DNA from: Punica granatum
Taxonomy: Eukaryota > Streptophyta > Magnoliopsida > Myrtales > Lythraceae
DNA: 64,000 nucleotides
Assembly (NCBI RefSeq): GCF_007655135.1
Contig: NC_045130.1
Span: 36,948,605 to 37,012,604, forward strand
Reading direction: 5' to 3'
The notes beneath the pieces are model-generated. The model was given only the letters and a program-made list of their open reading frames with translations. It searched no databases and was not told where the DNA came from. Shown here piece after piece: positions 22,977-34,624 of the stretch. A program made the translations under genes and the position numbers. Each line of letters starts with the position of its first letter. Within the stretch, counting starts at the first letter, position 1.

Positions 22977-23530
22977 AGAAGGTTCACGAGAATTGACGGG
23001 GATACGATGATGATTTCCGGTGAGGCCGACGACGCTGTGGTGGCCATGGTCGTGGAGTATTAGGTGGTCGCGGTGGTGGAGGAGCCGAAGGTGGTGTTGG
23101 AGGTGGTCGCGGTGGTGGTGCTGGTGGAGGTGATCCTGGTGCTGGTGCTAGTGGAGGTGGCGAGTTCGGTGGCAGCGGAGGCGGATGAGTTGGAGGTGGT
23201 TCAGGTCATGGAGGTGGCGTTGGAGCTGGGGGAGGTGTAGGTGACGGTGCTAGAAGAGGTGTTGGAGGTGGAGGCGGAGGCGGATTTGGCGGTGGTGGAG
23301 GAGGAAGTGTTGGAGGTGGGTCAGGTCATGGTAGAGGTTCTGGAGCTAAGGGAGGTGTACGAGGTGGAGCTAATGGTGGTTCTGGACATAGTGGAGGCTT
23401 TGGAACTAGAGGTGGTGTCGGAGTGGGAATAGGGTTTGGGATTGGTGTTAGGGTTGGATCGGGAGCCCGTGCTGTTATGTTGTTGGAATAGGCAGCGGCT
23501 CTGGAGGAGGTGGCGGTGGAGGAAGGGAAA

Positions 23531-25392
23531 CCAGGACATACAACCTTCTCCAAGGCGCCTCTCTCTTGCCATTGGATTACCTATACGTTCGCAAGTCTAT
23601 CTAGGTTGTGGTGCTAGCTTATAACACAAGAAACATAAAATGTTGCGTCACTCAAAAAGAACTACCCATGTGAAAGGGGATGATCAATCTGAAGTTTTGT
23701 TATTTTATATATTTCTATATTGGCTCATACATTATTTGAATTTGCTTCTCTTTCCATGAGCATTAGGTTCGATATTATTATCTATCTCCACATCTATATC
23801 ACCATGAGCATACACTGATTTATCAGAATAAAAGACCATAATATATTTTCAACTCGTGCTGAAACATGAAGGAGCACACCGTATTTGAAATATCCCTTCG
23901 AAAGTTCGACTCGTGGGCCACATCCATCTTCGCAGGAGTAACTAAACACTATTGCAATGGGATGCTCCGGCAATTAATTAAGTGCCATAAGAGAATTAGG
24001 CTTAGATAATGGATAGGTTGTTGGCTTTACGTGGAGGTAGAGCAACTAGCTAGGTCGATTGGAGGAAACTTCATAATTATTCCAATTAACGGTTTCATCG
24101 ATTCTTTGTACATAAAGGGCAGTTGTGCAATAGCTACGGGCCATTGAGAGTGGCATCGACCTTCAAGTTCGTGCAAGAACGGAGTGAAAATCAGTTCCTC
24201 GTGCAAGAACGGAGCGAAAATCAGTTCGAGTGATGCACCATGCTGGGCGGGGTTACGGGCATCCTCATTCAAGACAACCAGTTAGAAGACATGGTAATTG
24301 GATAGTTTTTCCCCGAGAGTTAATCAAGGCCTTGCTTGTCAATTAAAAAATTATTTGCAATGTTCTTTTATAAGGAAAAATTTGCTAATATATGTTTTAC
24401 GAATTTCTTTTAATAACGAAAAAGAAAAAATAAAAGAATTATATAATCGGATGATACGTCACAGTTGGCCAATTGAGTGACATGTCGTACAAGAGTCAAA
24501 GATCTATTAGGAACACCTCGTAATTATGACCAAATAAGGTGCTCAAATAAGGATAAGCCATAGTTTAGCTTGCGTTTAGTTTTCAAGTTGAATCACGATT
24601 CACGATCCAACGTAACTTGATTTCGTATAATGATTATAAGTATTGATAAATATATGAATGTATAAAAATATATACACATAGATGTAAAGGTATATGAAGA
24701 ATTTATTAGTAAAAAATTGACTATAAAAATAATTAAGAAAAAATATGAATGAAGAATTGTTATTAAATGGAGAAAAAGGTAAAAGAAAGATTGTGTTAAA
24801 TTTGAAAAAGAATATAGTTGAATTGGGTAGGGTAAAATTTTTAACTTAAAAATCAAATAAAGTTAAAAAATATATCAGGATATCATAAAAAATAGATAAA
24901 AAAATTCAACTGAATCTTAATCGAACTTGAAATTTCTTAATAATATTCTGTTGAAACAACTTCTCCGGCTAGTTTTTGTCGATTCGCGTAATTTTAAATA
25001 GATCATGAAGTCTTTTTACCAACAACGTAAGAGTTATTTGCCGATTTTTTCTTTTGCTGGACTAATTTTTATTTTTGTCAAATATTATTTGTGAAAAGGA
25101 ATTAAGATACCTTGTCGCCGACAAGGACTGATCGAACCTGGGCCGTCGGATCAATCTCTATATCTGACATCGTGGAAAAGATCCGGCAGTCAGAAGGGAT
25201 AAATTCCGGTGCACCGGATGCACATTAGACCATTATGAAACCCAAACTGGTAGTTGGCCATTTAAACTCCACTCTGGCGCTGGGCGGCCTGCGCTGAATC
25301 TCCGACTCCAAGCTCAGGAGCTATCTCTCACAGTCCTCTCCTTCTCGACCCCAAACCCTAACGATCGCGTGATCCCCAGCTAGCAGGCGAAG
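23531..25392. other. Intergenic DNA upstream of the BAP31-like gene
   Basis: No gene recognised. A possible MITE lies at 24569-24862. A 25-bp direct repeat ('cgtgcaagaacggagtgaaaatcagtt' type) occurs at about 24172 and 24200. The final roughly 150 bases before the ATG are the likely promoter and 5'UTR of the BAP31-like gene. Confidence 0.4.
24569..24862. mobile_element. Possible MITE, family C-like
   Basis: The left end is GCGTTTAGTTTTCAAGTTGA. The right end, read on the other strand, is ACTTTATTTGATTTTTAAGT. The interior has the family C flavour ('gaattgttattaaatggag'). The inverted repeat is weak and no target duplication is clear, so this is a tentative call. Confidence 0.3.
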
Positions 25393-26994
25393 ATGATACA
25401 GATGCAGCTCCTGTACACGCTGATATTCTCGGAAATGGCGCTGATCCTGACGCTCCTGTTCAGGACGCCGCTGAGGAAGCTCGTGATACTGGCGCTGGAC
25501 CTGCTGAAGCGCGGGACGGGCCCGGTGATGGTGAAGACGGTAGCTGTGACGGTGCTCGTCGTGTTCGGAGCCAGCCTCTACAACATGGTGGAGATCCGGC
25601 GCAGTATGCCTGACCCCGCGGTCATGAACCCCACGGATCAGGTCCTCATGGCCTGGGGCACGCTCGAGACTTCTCTGATGGGTAATTCATGATTAATTTC
25701 ACTGTCCCTTGCCTCGATCAAATGTTTTTCTGGCTATCAGTCTGCTCCGTAGCTTGATTGTCAGTTGATCTTCCTGCTCTGCTTTACTTTCTCCTATTCA
25801 ATTTATACCCTGTATGATGCATGCCTTGGATAAGCTTTTGAGGTTCCTTACTTGGTCGATTCTCGGGATTTAGAAAGTCGTTTACTTGCAAGAAACATGG
25901 GCAGATTTATCAGCAAGAGTGCAGGTTTCTTCAGTGAAGGAATTAGCTTAAAAAATTTGATTAACCTAAGAGATTTTCAGCACAATGAGATATTGGATTA
26001 GGACAATAGCCCCTAGGTCTGCGAGCAAGCAGGGTGCGATCGGACGGAGTTAGTTGTTTACTTGCTTTTTACGGTCCAAAGTTCCCGGGTTCTCATAGGA
26101 AGGAAAGAACCTTTGGTCATGGAGACCTTCAAGTTTCACCGCAGCCAGAAGATTGGACAGGAAAACATTAGCTTCCTGAAGAAGAAACCTCCTTTAGCTT
26201 TTGTCATCTGTCAAGGAGCTTTAAGAGGGATCTTTAACCCTTTTCTACTCATTTTGATGGCTGGTTTAGGATATCGGGCATGGCTTTGAGAATTGTCTAA
26301 TCGTATATCGCATGTTGTGATGGTTGTTTATTGTTCCGAATGATGAGATGAAGACCTACTTTCTTGTAGCACGAGTTTGGTAGATTGGTAAAGCAGTATT
26401 CTCAATCTACAAGTAATATGATTCTTAAGTAGCTTGACGTGTGCACACGAGACTTTTGAGCCAACCCGCATGGGTTTGAAGATGATTTGATCAACCAGAT
26501 GAATCTGTCAGATACATGGTCCTGAGACTTGGGGACCCTTTTTCTTTTGTTTTTCAGTTCCATGCTTTGAATTTTTAGTTTGGCAGTGATAAGATGATTG
26601 ACTTCTTACAGGTTTCATCTTGTTTCTTGCACTGATGATTGACCGCCTGCATTACTACATAAGAGAGCTCCGTCTGCTCAGGAAGGCTATGGAGGCCACC
26701 AAGCAACAGAATCGGGGTGTCGACGATGGGAAGAATGGCAGTACGGAGCAGCTCAAGGGCTTGAAGGAAGAGGCAGCCTCTCTGAGGGCAAAGGTCAGCA
26801 GCCTACAATCAGAATGCGAGAAGAAAGAGAAGGAAGCGAAATCCGCAGAAGCCGAAGCAGAGGCTCTGAAGAAACAGTCTGAAGGCCTTCTAATGGAGTA
26901 TGACCGCTTGCTCGCGGACAACCAAAACCTTCGGAGTCAGTTGCAGTCATTCAACCAGCCATTGTCAAGCTCCGAGGAGAAGAAGAACATGTAA
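25393..26994 (+). CDS. BAP31-like endoplasmic reticulum membrane protein
   Basis: Two exons, 25393-25681 and 26612-26994, separated by a 930-nt intron, giving 223 residues. The protein has three membrane helices in the N-terminal half: around LLYTLIFSEMALILTLLF, VMVKTVAVTVLVVFGASLY and GFILFLALMIDRLHYYI. A long charged coiled coil follows (about residues 125-205, rich in Glu, Lys, Ala and Leu). The protein ends EEKKNM, a textbook KKXX retrieval signal for ER residents. In the family, BAP31 acts in ER membrane protein sorting and quality control. The ATG used opens the conserved MIQMQLLYTLIFSEM start. The name rests on fold order and remembered similarity. Confidence 0.9.
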
Positions 26995-28303
26995 TGAGGC
27001 AACAAATTTAGTAAAGAACAAAAGCATCTTTGTAGCTGTTTGTTTCTTTAACTAGTACCTGCATTGATTGAGCGAGTATGATTTTTGTTGCTTCTCTGTA
27101 TGCATATACATACATACATATTATATATATGTGACTAGGCTTTTAGTGGTGTTAGACTAAGAGGACTCGTGTTTGCACTACTTGATTAGTTCGCTTAATA
27201 TGTTCGCGATTGAACAAGAGTCCATAACGCGAGTATGGCTGCTCATAGGTATTGGTTGTGTTCCAACTTCAAAAGGTTAGTAACCGGATGATGTTTTGAC
27301 AAGATATATACTGGAACGGGACAATCATAATGAGGCCCAGACAAAATTCTCATACTAGGCCCAATTATGTTATCCAATATTTTGCCTCAAACCGGGAGAA
27401 ATGTGGACCGGAAAGCCCAATATACCATCGTTCACTCACTATTTGCTCGAAGGTCATGTTTTTTCTTTACCATCCCCACATAATCCGTCAAGTATCACAG
27501 TAAATTTCAAAAGTTAGTAATGGAAAACCAATTTCATTTATGTTAATAGCTAGTCGATTAGGAGGACGATGCGTATGGATCCATGGTTGATTTCCTTAAT
27601 AGGGATTGAGGAGTTCAGACGTGGCATGAACATCAGCGACACCACATGTTGAGCTCTCCTCTTTGGTTAACGACTCCGAAGATTCGAGCAAAATTGTTCC
27701 ATGTCGAAGGCCAATCAGCTGAAGGCCCAACGACAGATCGGTCGTATTTTTGTAGGACTAGGATGAACTCTATCTCTTTCGGCTCACTGGATTATATCTC
27801 ATGTCACGCGTCCAATTGACTAACCTTCTTGCCCATAATCTGACCAGTCGGATCTCTTGTCGCAACCACTCCGACCCGACCCATTTTCATTTGGTTAACA
27901 TCTCTCACCATATTACGGCTCAAGGGCCGAGATGCAATAGGTTTATACCTTCTTTCGTGTGTTTCTCTCTGTTAGCCATAAAAGAAATTCAAGACAAATT
28001 CAGTCGTTAACTCTCACGATGGGAGAGAATAGTCCCCTTCCAAAAAGTTAAAAAAAAAAATTATTCAATGAGTCATAAACTCCTCTTTTTAGGCCACGTA
28101 AGTGTATCTTATGCGTGCAAATTCCGGCAAGTCGGGTTTCTTCTTGCAACCACTCTAACCCATTTTCATCCGTCAACGTCCGTCGCCATCTTCCATCTCA
28201 AGGGACCAAAGATGCATAGGTGTACTCCTCTTCACCGGTTATCGACGAATCATCCTTTCGATCGAGAGAGATATAGATGCGCGAAACGTACTTAACAGAA
28301 CCG
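26995..28303. other. Intergenic DNA between BAP31 and MAPKKK genes
   Basis: The two genes converge, so this holds both 3' flanks. A short TA/CATA-rich microsatellite lies near 27100-27130. A diverged duplication is listed separately. No gene seen. Confidence 0.45.
27838..28218. repeat. Diverged duplicated segment
   Basis: About 95 bp near 27845-27940 and again near 28125-28218 share the order 'gtcgg..tct', 'gcaaccactc', 'acccattttcat', 'catct' and 'ctcaaggg' followed by 'agatgca..agg'. The copies differ at many positions, so this is an old duplication with no coding role seen. Confidence 0.5.
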
Positions 28304-29533
28304 TTATAACTTTGGAATCAATGTAACTGAGTTACCTCCGTGCTGCCCAGCATGGGCACTACTAATTACATCGCCGCCTTCCCTATATTTACACCCCTTC
28401 GAAAATTTTTTACAACCATCCCTAGAAATTACAGTGATTTCCAGACCTTCCATGTTACTAAGACCAATTGGACCCCCATCGGACCCACAAAGAGTCCCAC
28501 TGAGTTGTCTGTTCAACTCATCAAAATGCCCTCTCACAGTTGTCCAATGGCCCCAATCCTCCTTCCAAGTCCAATCCGGTCGACCCGAGCTCGATGACAG
28601 CTGTCCAATCCGATCAGCTGCCGAGTTTACCAGAACCGTCTGTTCGGGATCTACGGTGTCGTGATCTAATTCTTCCGATGATGAACTCCAGAACCCGTGA
28701 TCGAGGACGCAAGTCGGAGAGCTTGACTTTAGTTCTTCACATTGCTTGGAAACAGGGGAATTCAGCCGTGCAAGAAACGGATGCTTGAGCAGTTGGGTTA
28801 CCGTCCACCTCTCACTCGGGTCCTTCCTCAGGCACTTGGTCAAGAAATCCTTAGCTTCATCGGAGAGACAGCTTGGGATATCCGGTGATGCGGCAGAATA
28901 TGCTACTCTGTACATAACCGAGAAGGGGTCGCCGGACTCCGGCCACGGCGCCTTTCCAGTGGCCATCTCGATCACTGTGCACCCTAGGGCCCACACATCA
29001 GCTGGTTGCCCCTGCCCTTCTCCTCTTGCCACTTCTGGCGCCATGAACATCGGAGTTCCGACAGTCGGGCCAGCAAGATCCTCGACTCTCTTGGCACACC
29101 CGAAATCCGAAATCTTTGCGCCCTCCTCAGTGATCAAGATGTTCCGAGGCTTCACATCGCAGTGCACTATTCCCAGGCAGTGGAGGTGCTCCAGACCAAT
29201 CAGGATCTGCCGTGTGTATCTCGTGATCTCCGCCTCGCCTAGCCAGCCTCCGCATCGGTCAATCGCATCCCGTAATGTTCCACATGGGCAATATTCCACG
29301 AACAGGTTGCAGACGAGTTCGGTGCCATCTACGATGACATCCCACCCCTTGTAGCTGACAATGTGAGGGGAGCTAATGGAGGATAGGATTTTCTGCTCTC
29401 TCTGCAGGGATTCAGACCGGGACATCTCTGCCGACTTCACAGCGAAGACCTCCCCAGAGCTGCTGGAAAACGCCATGGAAACGGTGGCCGAGGAGCCTCG
29501 ACCGACAGTTCGACCTCTTGTCCACCGGCCCAT
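28304..29533 (-). CDS. MAPKK kinase (MAPKKK15-21 / MEKK-like clade)
   Basis: Single exon, 409 residues. The kinase domain begins almost at residue 1: glycine loop GRGSSATV (11-18), ATP-binding Lys33 in FAVKSAE, catalytic HCDVKPRN (124-131, His-Cys-Asp in place of HRD), DFG at 143-145 and APE at 165-167. The domain ends near residue 255, and the remaining roughly 150 residues are a Ser/Asp/Glu-rich tail without a known domain. Intronless genes with this short N-terminus and GRGSSATVS loop are typical of plant MAPKKK15-21, some of which act in ABA signalling to MKK3. That pathway role is inferred, but CACGTG-type elements lie upstream at about 29942 and 30018. Large antisense frames across the gene are shadows. 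Confidence 0.9.
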   Translation of the reverse strand: MGRWTRGRTVGRGSSATVSMAFSSSSGEVFAVKSAEMSRSESLQREQKILSSISSPHIVSYKGWDVIVDGTELVCNLFVEYCPCGTLRDAIDRCGGWLGEAEITRYTRQILIGLEHLHCLGIVHCDVKPRNILITEEGAKISDFGCAKRVEDLAGPTVGTPMFMAPEVARGEGQGQPADVWALGCTVIEMATGKAPWPESGDPFSVMYRVAYSAASPDIPSCLSDEAKDFLTKCLRKDPSERWTVTQLLKHPFLARLNSPVSKQCEELKSSSPTCVLDHGFWSSSSEELDHDTVDPEQTVLVNSAADRIGQLSSSSGRPDWTWKEDWGHWTTVRGHFDELNRQLSGTLCGSDGGPIGLSNMEGLEITVISRDGCKKFSKGCKYREGGDVISSAHAGQHGGNSVTLIPKL

Positions 29534-29608
29534 TTTGGCCAGTGAAAAGCTGAAACTTTTGAGCTCTACTTTTGGGTTTGGTGTTAAATTAAGTTTGTTA
29601 GCATTGGC

Positions 29609-29617
29609 TTATATATA
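29609..29617 (-). promoter_or_regulatory. TATA box of the MAPKKK gene
   Basis: On the minus strand this reads TATATATAA, 76 bases before the ATG at 29533, a normal plant core promoter distance. Confidence 0.55.
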
Positions 29618-29941
29618 TGTAAATACATAGGGAGCTCTAAAATGCAAAAAAGGTGGGAAGATTATTTAAAGGACATGAATCGGTTTCATTGGTTGGGTGG
29701 TAACCTCTAGATGGTGTATATCTACTTAACCATCCCTAACAAGTCTCGCTTCTCGTGAGACAAGGAGATATCCTAACTCCTAACTGAAACTAATCTTATC
29801 TTCAAAGTTGGAGTGTTTGCAATGAGTTTTGAATTCTTATAATTCAAGTTAAATCGGCCCACAGTGAATAAATTTGTCATTAAGGCAAATCCTCGTCATC
29901 CGTTAATCAAATCACTTTCTTATTTTTGAGGTTGCTGCTCT

Positions 29942-30026
29942 CCACGTGGTGAAAATTGGGTGGCTCAGATAGGTTCTAGGCCACTTGGTATGGGATCGCG
30001 TGGCAGATCCAGCTTTTCCACGTGTC
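29942..30026. promoter_or_regulatory. Paired ACGT elements (G-box / ABRE-like)
   Basis: CCACGTGG at 29942-29949 and CCACGTGTC at 30018-30026 sit 410-490 bases upstream of the MAPKKK start. Such paired ACGT cores are bound by bZIP factors of the ABF type and by bHLH factors. Whether they act on this gene is inference. Confidence 0.45.
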
Positions 30027-31584
30027 AGTTAAGATGGGTCATGGGAGTGCACAGGTTGGGGGAAATTAAAGAAGAATTTTGGTTGGAGAAGTTAGATTGG
30101 ATGGATAATCTACACTTGGATCCATCCGGTTGTTTGGGAGTGGACTTCTTCTGGACACTAATTCAAGCAAAAGAGTTGGGGGGGGGGGGGGGGGGGGGGG
30201 TTGAACCACCGAAATTGGTTAAATTTCTTGCAGTTGGGGTTGAATTTGGGCATCGGTCAATGGATTTACATCCCAATTTCTAGCCTTTAGTTGTGTAATT
30301 AAACCGCTATATGTGTAGAGAGAATGTTATCGAGAAAGTCGTGTTGCTTTTATGGCATTCGGCGATCTAGAAATTGTAATACCAGACTTGTAGAATACGA
30401 CCAAATCTGATCGCAAAAGATTGTGATATGATCGGATGTATTCTGTGTTCATCATATTCTCAAAAATGTGCTCAGACAATTGATCGAGTCCATTTGAGTT
30501 GAATATAATAACTAAGCAAAATGATTCTGACGTATCAAAATTGAAGATTATGAACTTCTTGAGAATGTTTTAAATCTATACAAGTAACTCGTTTTACGGT
30601 GCAAATCATGAAAATACACGTGTTGCGGCTCTCAAGCAAGCCTGGCTATCGTGATCCGTATCAAAAGGGTCCCAATTTGCCTTTTCCTTGCACTCTTCCA
30701 AGAATTAACAAACATAATTTTTAAAAACCACTTGGCAATAGAATATGATGTCGACGGGCGTAAGGATGTTCTCATTTATTAAGAATAGTAGTATAGTACT
30801 CGTGAAATTGCAGGAGGCACACCAAACCATCATCATCAATGATCAATCGCCACACGACAAACGACAAAAACGGCACTAAGACTCCTTTTACTTCCAAAAA
30901 CGTGCCACCGTTTTGTAATTGCCAAGTGTTAATGTCAATGGACTGCTTACGCTTCAGAGCTATAATCCATTGCGTGAGTCCTCACGGGTGGGTTTCGTAG
31001 TTTCCTGAGAGTGAGGACGAAGTTATTCATTCCACAAAGTCCAACACTACAATTTAATGGATCGAATCTTTGCTTAAGGAGGCAAAGTGTACGTGTTTGT
31101 CGATTAATTGGACTCGTGGGTGTACCGGTATTTCATGGAGAGCGTTATGAGCCGAAAATGAACTCTTTACCGTCATACGAGTCTAAAATATCAACCCTTT
31201 ATAAATTCAATGAAAATATAAATATCCGCGTGAATACACTATCTCACTAGATTGTGGAAGAAAATGCAACCGTGACCCAATTCCCCCGCCATCACCCTCT
31301 CCCCCTAATTGAGTGTGGTTAAGAAAGCCCACTTGGTGATGCCTTGTATTCAACCGTTGACGATGGAACCAATTACATGTGGCATGTGTGAATTTGTATG
31401 AAAGTTACATGTTGACACGTGAGTGTGGGAGTGGTGAATGTGAATCCTATATCCGCAAAATCAATAAGAAAATGGTGCATATTATATATATGATGATTGG
31501 ATTTATTAGCAGACTATATATTAGGTTAAGCTTTCGAATTTGATATAGCTCACACCCTTCTAAATCTTGTGGAAATTTAACATA
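30027..31584. other. Intergenic DNA
   Basis: No gene recognised apart from repeats listed separately. Short open frames such as 31011-31250 have no family match. Confidence 0.4.
30178..30200 (+). repeat. Homopolymer run of 23 G
   Basis: An uninterrupted run of 23 guanines. It is unstable in replication, prone to assembly length errors and able to form a G-quadruplex. The open frame through it is not a real gene. Confidence 0.9.
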
Positions 31585-32095
31585 GCATGTTAAGGTAACT
31601 CCAAGATTAGCTAAACAAATAACTAAATCAACACGTTTTGAGATATATTATCTCACACGGAAAAATTAAAGAGAAATCAATAGATTTATAAGTGATTGGG
31701 TACTACAATCTATCGGCTCGAACTTTTGGGTTGGAGATGGGCCCGATAGCTTATGGGTCTATAGTGGAATTTTATATGGTATCAAAGCGAGTTACGTTTT
31801 CGCGGGTTCGTGTGGGGTCACACCAAACCAAGTCTAGTTGTAAGGCAGTCAAATTGTGTTTCATCTTAGTCCGGCCTAAGTGCGACCTCATTATCAATTA
31901 TACCTCTCCTCTCGCTCGAGGTGCAAGAAGAAATCCACCTCGTGGTTCAATCTTGAGCATAGAAGTCTAGTTCCGGTTCGTAGTCATTTCTTGATAATAG
32001 ATATCCAAGTCCACGTGACATGTGTAGATGAAGCATAAAAAATGATTGGGTACCATATTCTCATTAACTTATAGGCCCAGTGAAATTATACAACA
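31585..32095 (+). mobile_element. Degenerate TRIM-like LTR element remnant
   Basis: A TGTTAAGGTAACTCC start (about 31588) is followed, some 190 bases later, by TGGTATCAAAGC at 31776-31787, one base off the initiator-Met tRNA primer site. Near 32039-32090 a piece with 'gattgggtac' and 'aacttataggccca' resembles the 3' half of the presumed left LTR, which has 'gattgggtac' at 31695. The right LTR appears truncated, and no target duplication was found. Confidence 0.4.
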
Positions 32096-34394
32096 CGTTA
32101 CTAAAATACTGGTATTTATCATTACCATGGTAAAATGAATCGAAAATTGGACATGATTCGGATGTTAAGTAGCGGTTGTCTGTTTAAATTTTGGAGTAAA
32201 ATTCGATTAGTTAAAAGTTGGTTGGACGAATTAGATGGATTGTGATGTTTGATGCGTGGCTTGTAAGATTTAGCCAATGATTATGATATCAAGGCCTCTA
32301 TGCCCAAACGCCACTCCCGTGAACTAACCTTCACTTCAGAATTCTATTTTTAGTGCATTTTCTTCGCTTATATATTATTACTTTACTGCTCTGTTCTGTT
32401 CGATTATGGCGATACACGACATGGCGGGCCCCACGGTGGACGACCCATTAAACACCACGTGTAATTTTAAAGGCGGGAATGGGCACGTTTTATGCTCCGT
32501 TTCTTGTCTTCACAGTTCACAGCGAACTAATTAATCTATATATGATATAAAATGAGAGTGATATGTGGACAGGGGTGTGGCAACGTTTCAATGGGTTTGT
32601 TGCTCCTTGCTTGTCAAATGGCTGTTTTTTCTTTTTGGGAGCCATTGTTTTCGCGTAGAGTTCGAACTTTACACAATATTTTTATAATGTTTGATTGTAG
32701 AGATAGTAAAAATTAACCATTATAATCTTGAGTTTGAACTTTACGATTATAGTCAGTAAAAACTTTACGTTTAAAACCGATGGAATTATTGGATTAGGAA
32801 ATTATGTGAAATCCATAATAATCATCCCAACAAAAATAAATCATATATTATATTATCATTTGTATTTCTCATAATTCAATATAATTTATCAAATACAACA
32901 ATATTACATTTTAATTTTTAACCCAGAAAAAAATTCATAATTAAAACTTTCTTCCAGCGTTCACATTCCATATAACCTAACAATACTCGAACTAAGCGCC
33001 ATCATATGGCTCATAAAAAAACTCGCATTCCCATAATACCTGTCGTTAAGAGAAAGAAGCTTCACGTGATGCCAAAGGTTCCAAGATCGGTTCGCGTAAT
33101 TGAAATTCCCGTGCCTCCTTATTTCGCTTTCCCTTCTTATAGTAGAATAAAAAATAAATAAAATTTGTAAGTTATTAAAAGATTTAAAAAAACAGTACCT
33201 TAAGATTTTGCATTGTAGACAGAGGTAAATACACTATAAACGCTACCTTAACGATTCGAGGACATCCCATGATTGACTCAAAAAAGAGAAAAAAAAAGAG
33301 CGACGTTACGATCGCCAATCATTTCATCTAATATATAATCCTTACCATGCCAATGTTCAAGTTTCTTTTCTTTTTTTCTTTTTTTGCCTAAAACCAAATA
33401 AAAAAAAAAGGACATGAAAATCCGAACATCATATAATGTGGCACGGCAAGGGATGGCCATTGTCAATTGTCCGCCTTTTTCTACCAATAAAAGAATCATT
33501 GATGTTCAGGATCAAGGGTGAACTGAGATGGGCAGTCGCCCCTCTTATATTACCGATCTTCATTGAATTCTGCATGTATTTTTTTTTAGATGTATATATA
33601 GTAAATTTCTCATATTCATTGATTTATCCGTCCCCTCTTGCTTGACATCATGGGGTCCTTCCATGTCCACTATTCTTTATAAAATTAATATTATCTTATG
33701 TTAGTTAAGATATCTCGACCAAACATTGATTAGCTTAGCATTGGTAGTTCCATCTTAGAGCTGGTGGATTCTACCTTTCTTTGTTGGGTCATCGTCTTCG
33801 ACCTAAACAATTATTGTCATCTTCTTCGTTCTCGATTGAATTTCCCACGTGCATATATATATATATATATTATATACATAAATATACACAAACATACATA
33901 TGCATAAACCATATAGATATACCAATACAAAAGTTTTTGTCAAGATCTTCAAATATTTCTACCCAAAAAAAAAAAAAGATCTTCAAATATCTTCCAAGGC
34001 GCCCAACAGCAGACAACCTACGTAACACCTAGTGCCTCATGTGATTCTCAAGCCATCCTTCAGGCTCTTATTTATCTTTATGCGATCATCGATCACGAGT
34101 TAATTTCACAGTACAACCGGATATTTTAAAAATTTTCATCACATAATACATATTGTATTAATTTTACCATATTAAATGATATTTAAAATTTTTTTTCATG
34201 ACATAACACGTCTTCATAGACGTGGCCCAAGTGTGAACTCACCCTTAATACCATATGTACTACATTGTAAAATATTTTAAAGTTTCATTTCACACCGTGG
34301 AAAGTTTCGGAGCCCACAAAAAGTGCAACTGGACAAGGTGAACCCACAGCATTAGCCAAATCAACTCTCCGTTAAGAAATTGACAAAAATACTA
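32096..34394. other. AT-rich intergenic DNA
   Basis: No gene seen. An AT microsatellite lies at about 33854-33876. Open frames at 33278-33499 and 33436-33645 are short and unrecognised. Confidence 0.4.
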
Positions 34395-34624
34395 CGGAAC
34401 GTTTGGATTCAGAATTAAAGTAATTTTGATTTTGATTATAAAAAATGACAAATGAGTTGAGATTATAAATTTGACTTGAAAAACGTATATTTTTATTATG
34501 TAGTGCGTTGAATTAAAATTAAAATTAAAATTTTTAACTTGAGAAATATATTTTTTTATTATGTAGTGTGTTAAATTAAAGTTAAAATTAAAGTGATTTT
34601 AATTGTTAAAACAAATAGGCCCTT
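34395..34624. mobile_element. MITE, family B, copy 1
   Basis: Left end GGAACGTTTGGATTCAGAAT and right end (other strand) GGGCCTATTTGTTTTAACAA are imperfect inverted repeats. The interior closely follows the copy at 59177-59398, sharing 'gagattataaatttgactt' and a repeated 'ttattatgtagtg' type word. It is non-coding and lacks a clean target duplication here. Confidence 0.55.

Larger units (their letters stand above)
22155..23530 (+). pseudogene. Glycine-rich protein pseudogene split by a retrotransposon
   Basis: Tandem duplicate of the gene at 18393. The signal peptide is well kept (MGASRKWLCMVLLVWCLVLH), but codon 29 is TAG (22239-22241) where the intact gene has a Lys codon. A TRIM element (22245-22976) sits right after it. 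Past the element, the sequence resumes with 'gttcacgag', matching 'gttgacgag' of the intact gene. It then carries an early TGA and frameshifts through a recognisable Gly-codon-rich tract that reaches about 23530. The T of the TAG stop lies outside the target duplication, so the nonsense change is independent of the insertion. It cannot make the full protein; a 28-residue peptide is all that could be translated from the ATG. Confidence 0.85.

Noticed and set aside
26370..26410. Possible tRNA-like segment in the BAP31 intron
   Set aside because: No cloverleaf with paired stems or T-loop GGTTCRA could be made. No tRNA genes were convincingly found anywhere in the window.
28746..29354. 202-residue plus-strand frame across the MAPKKK gene
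   Set aside because: Antisense to the conserved kinase motifs and without any recognisable domain.
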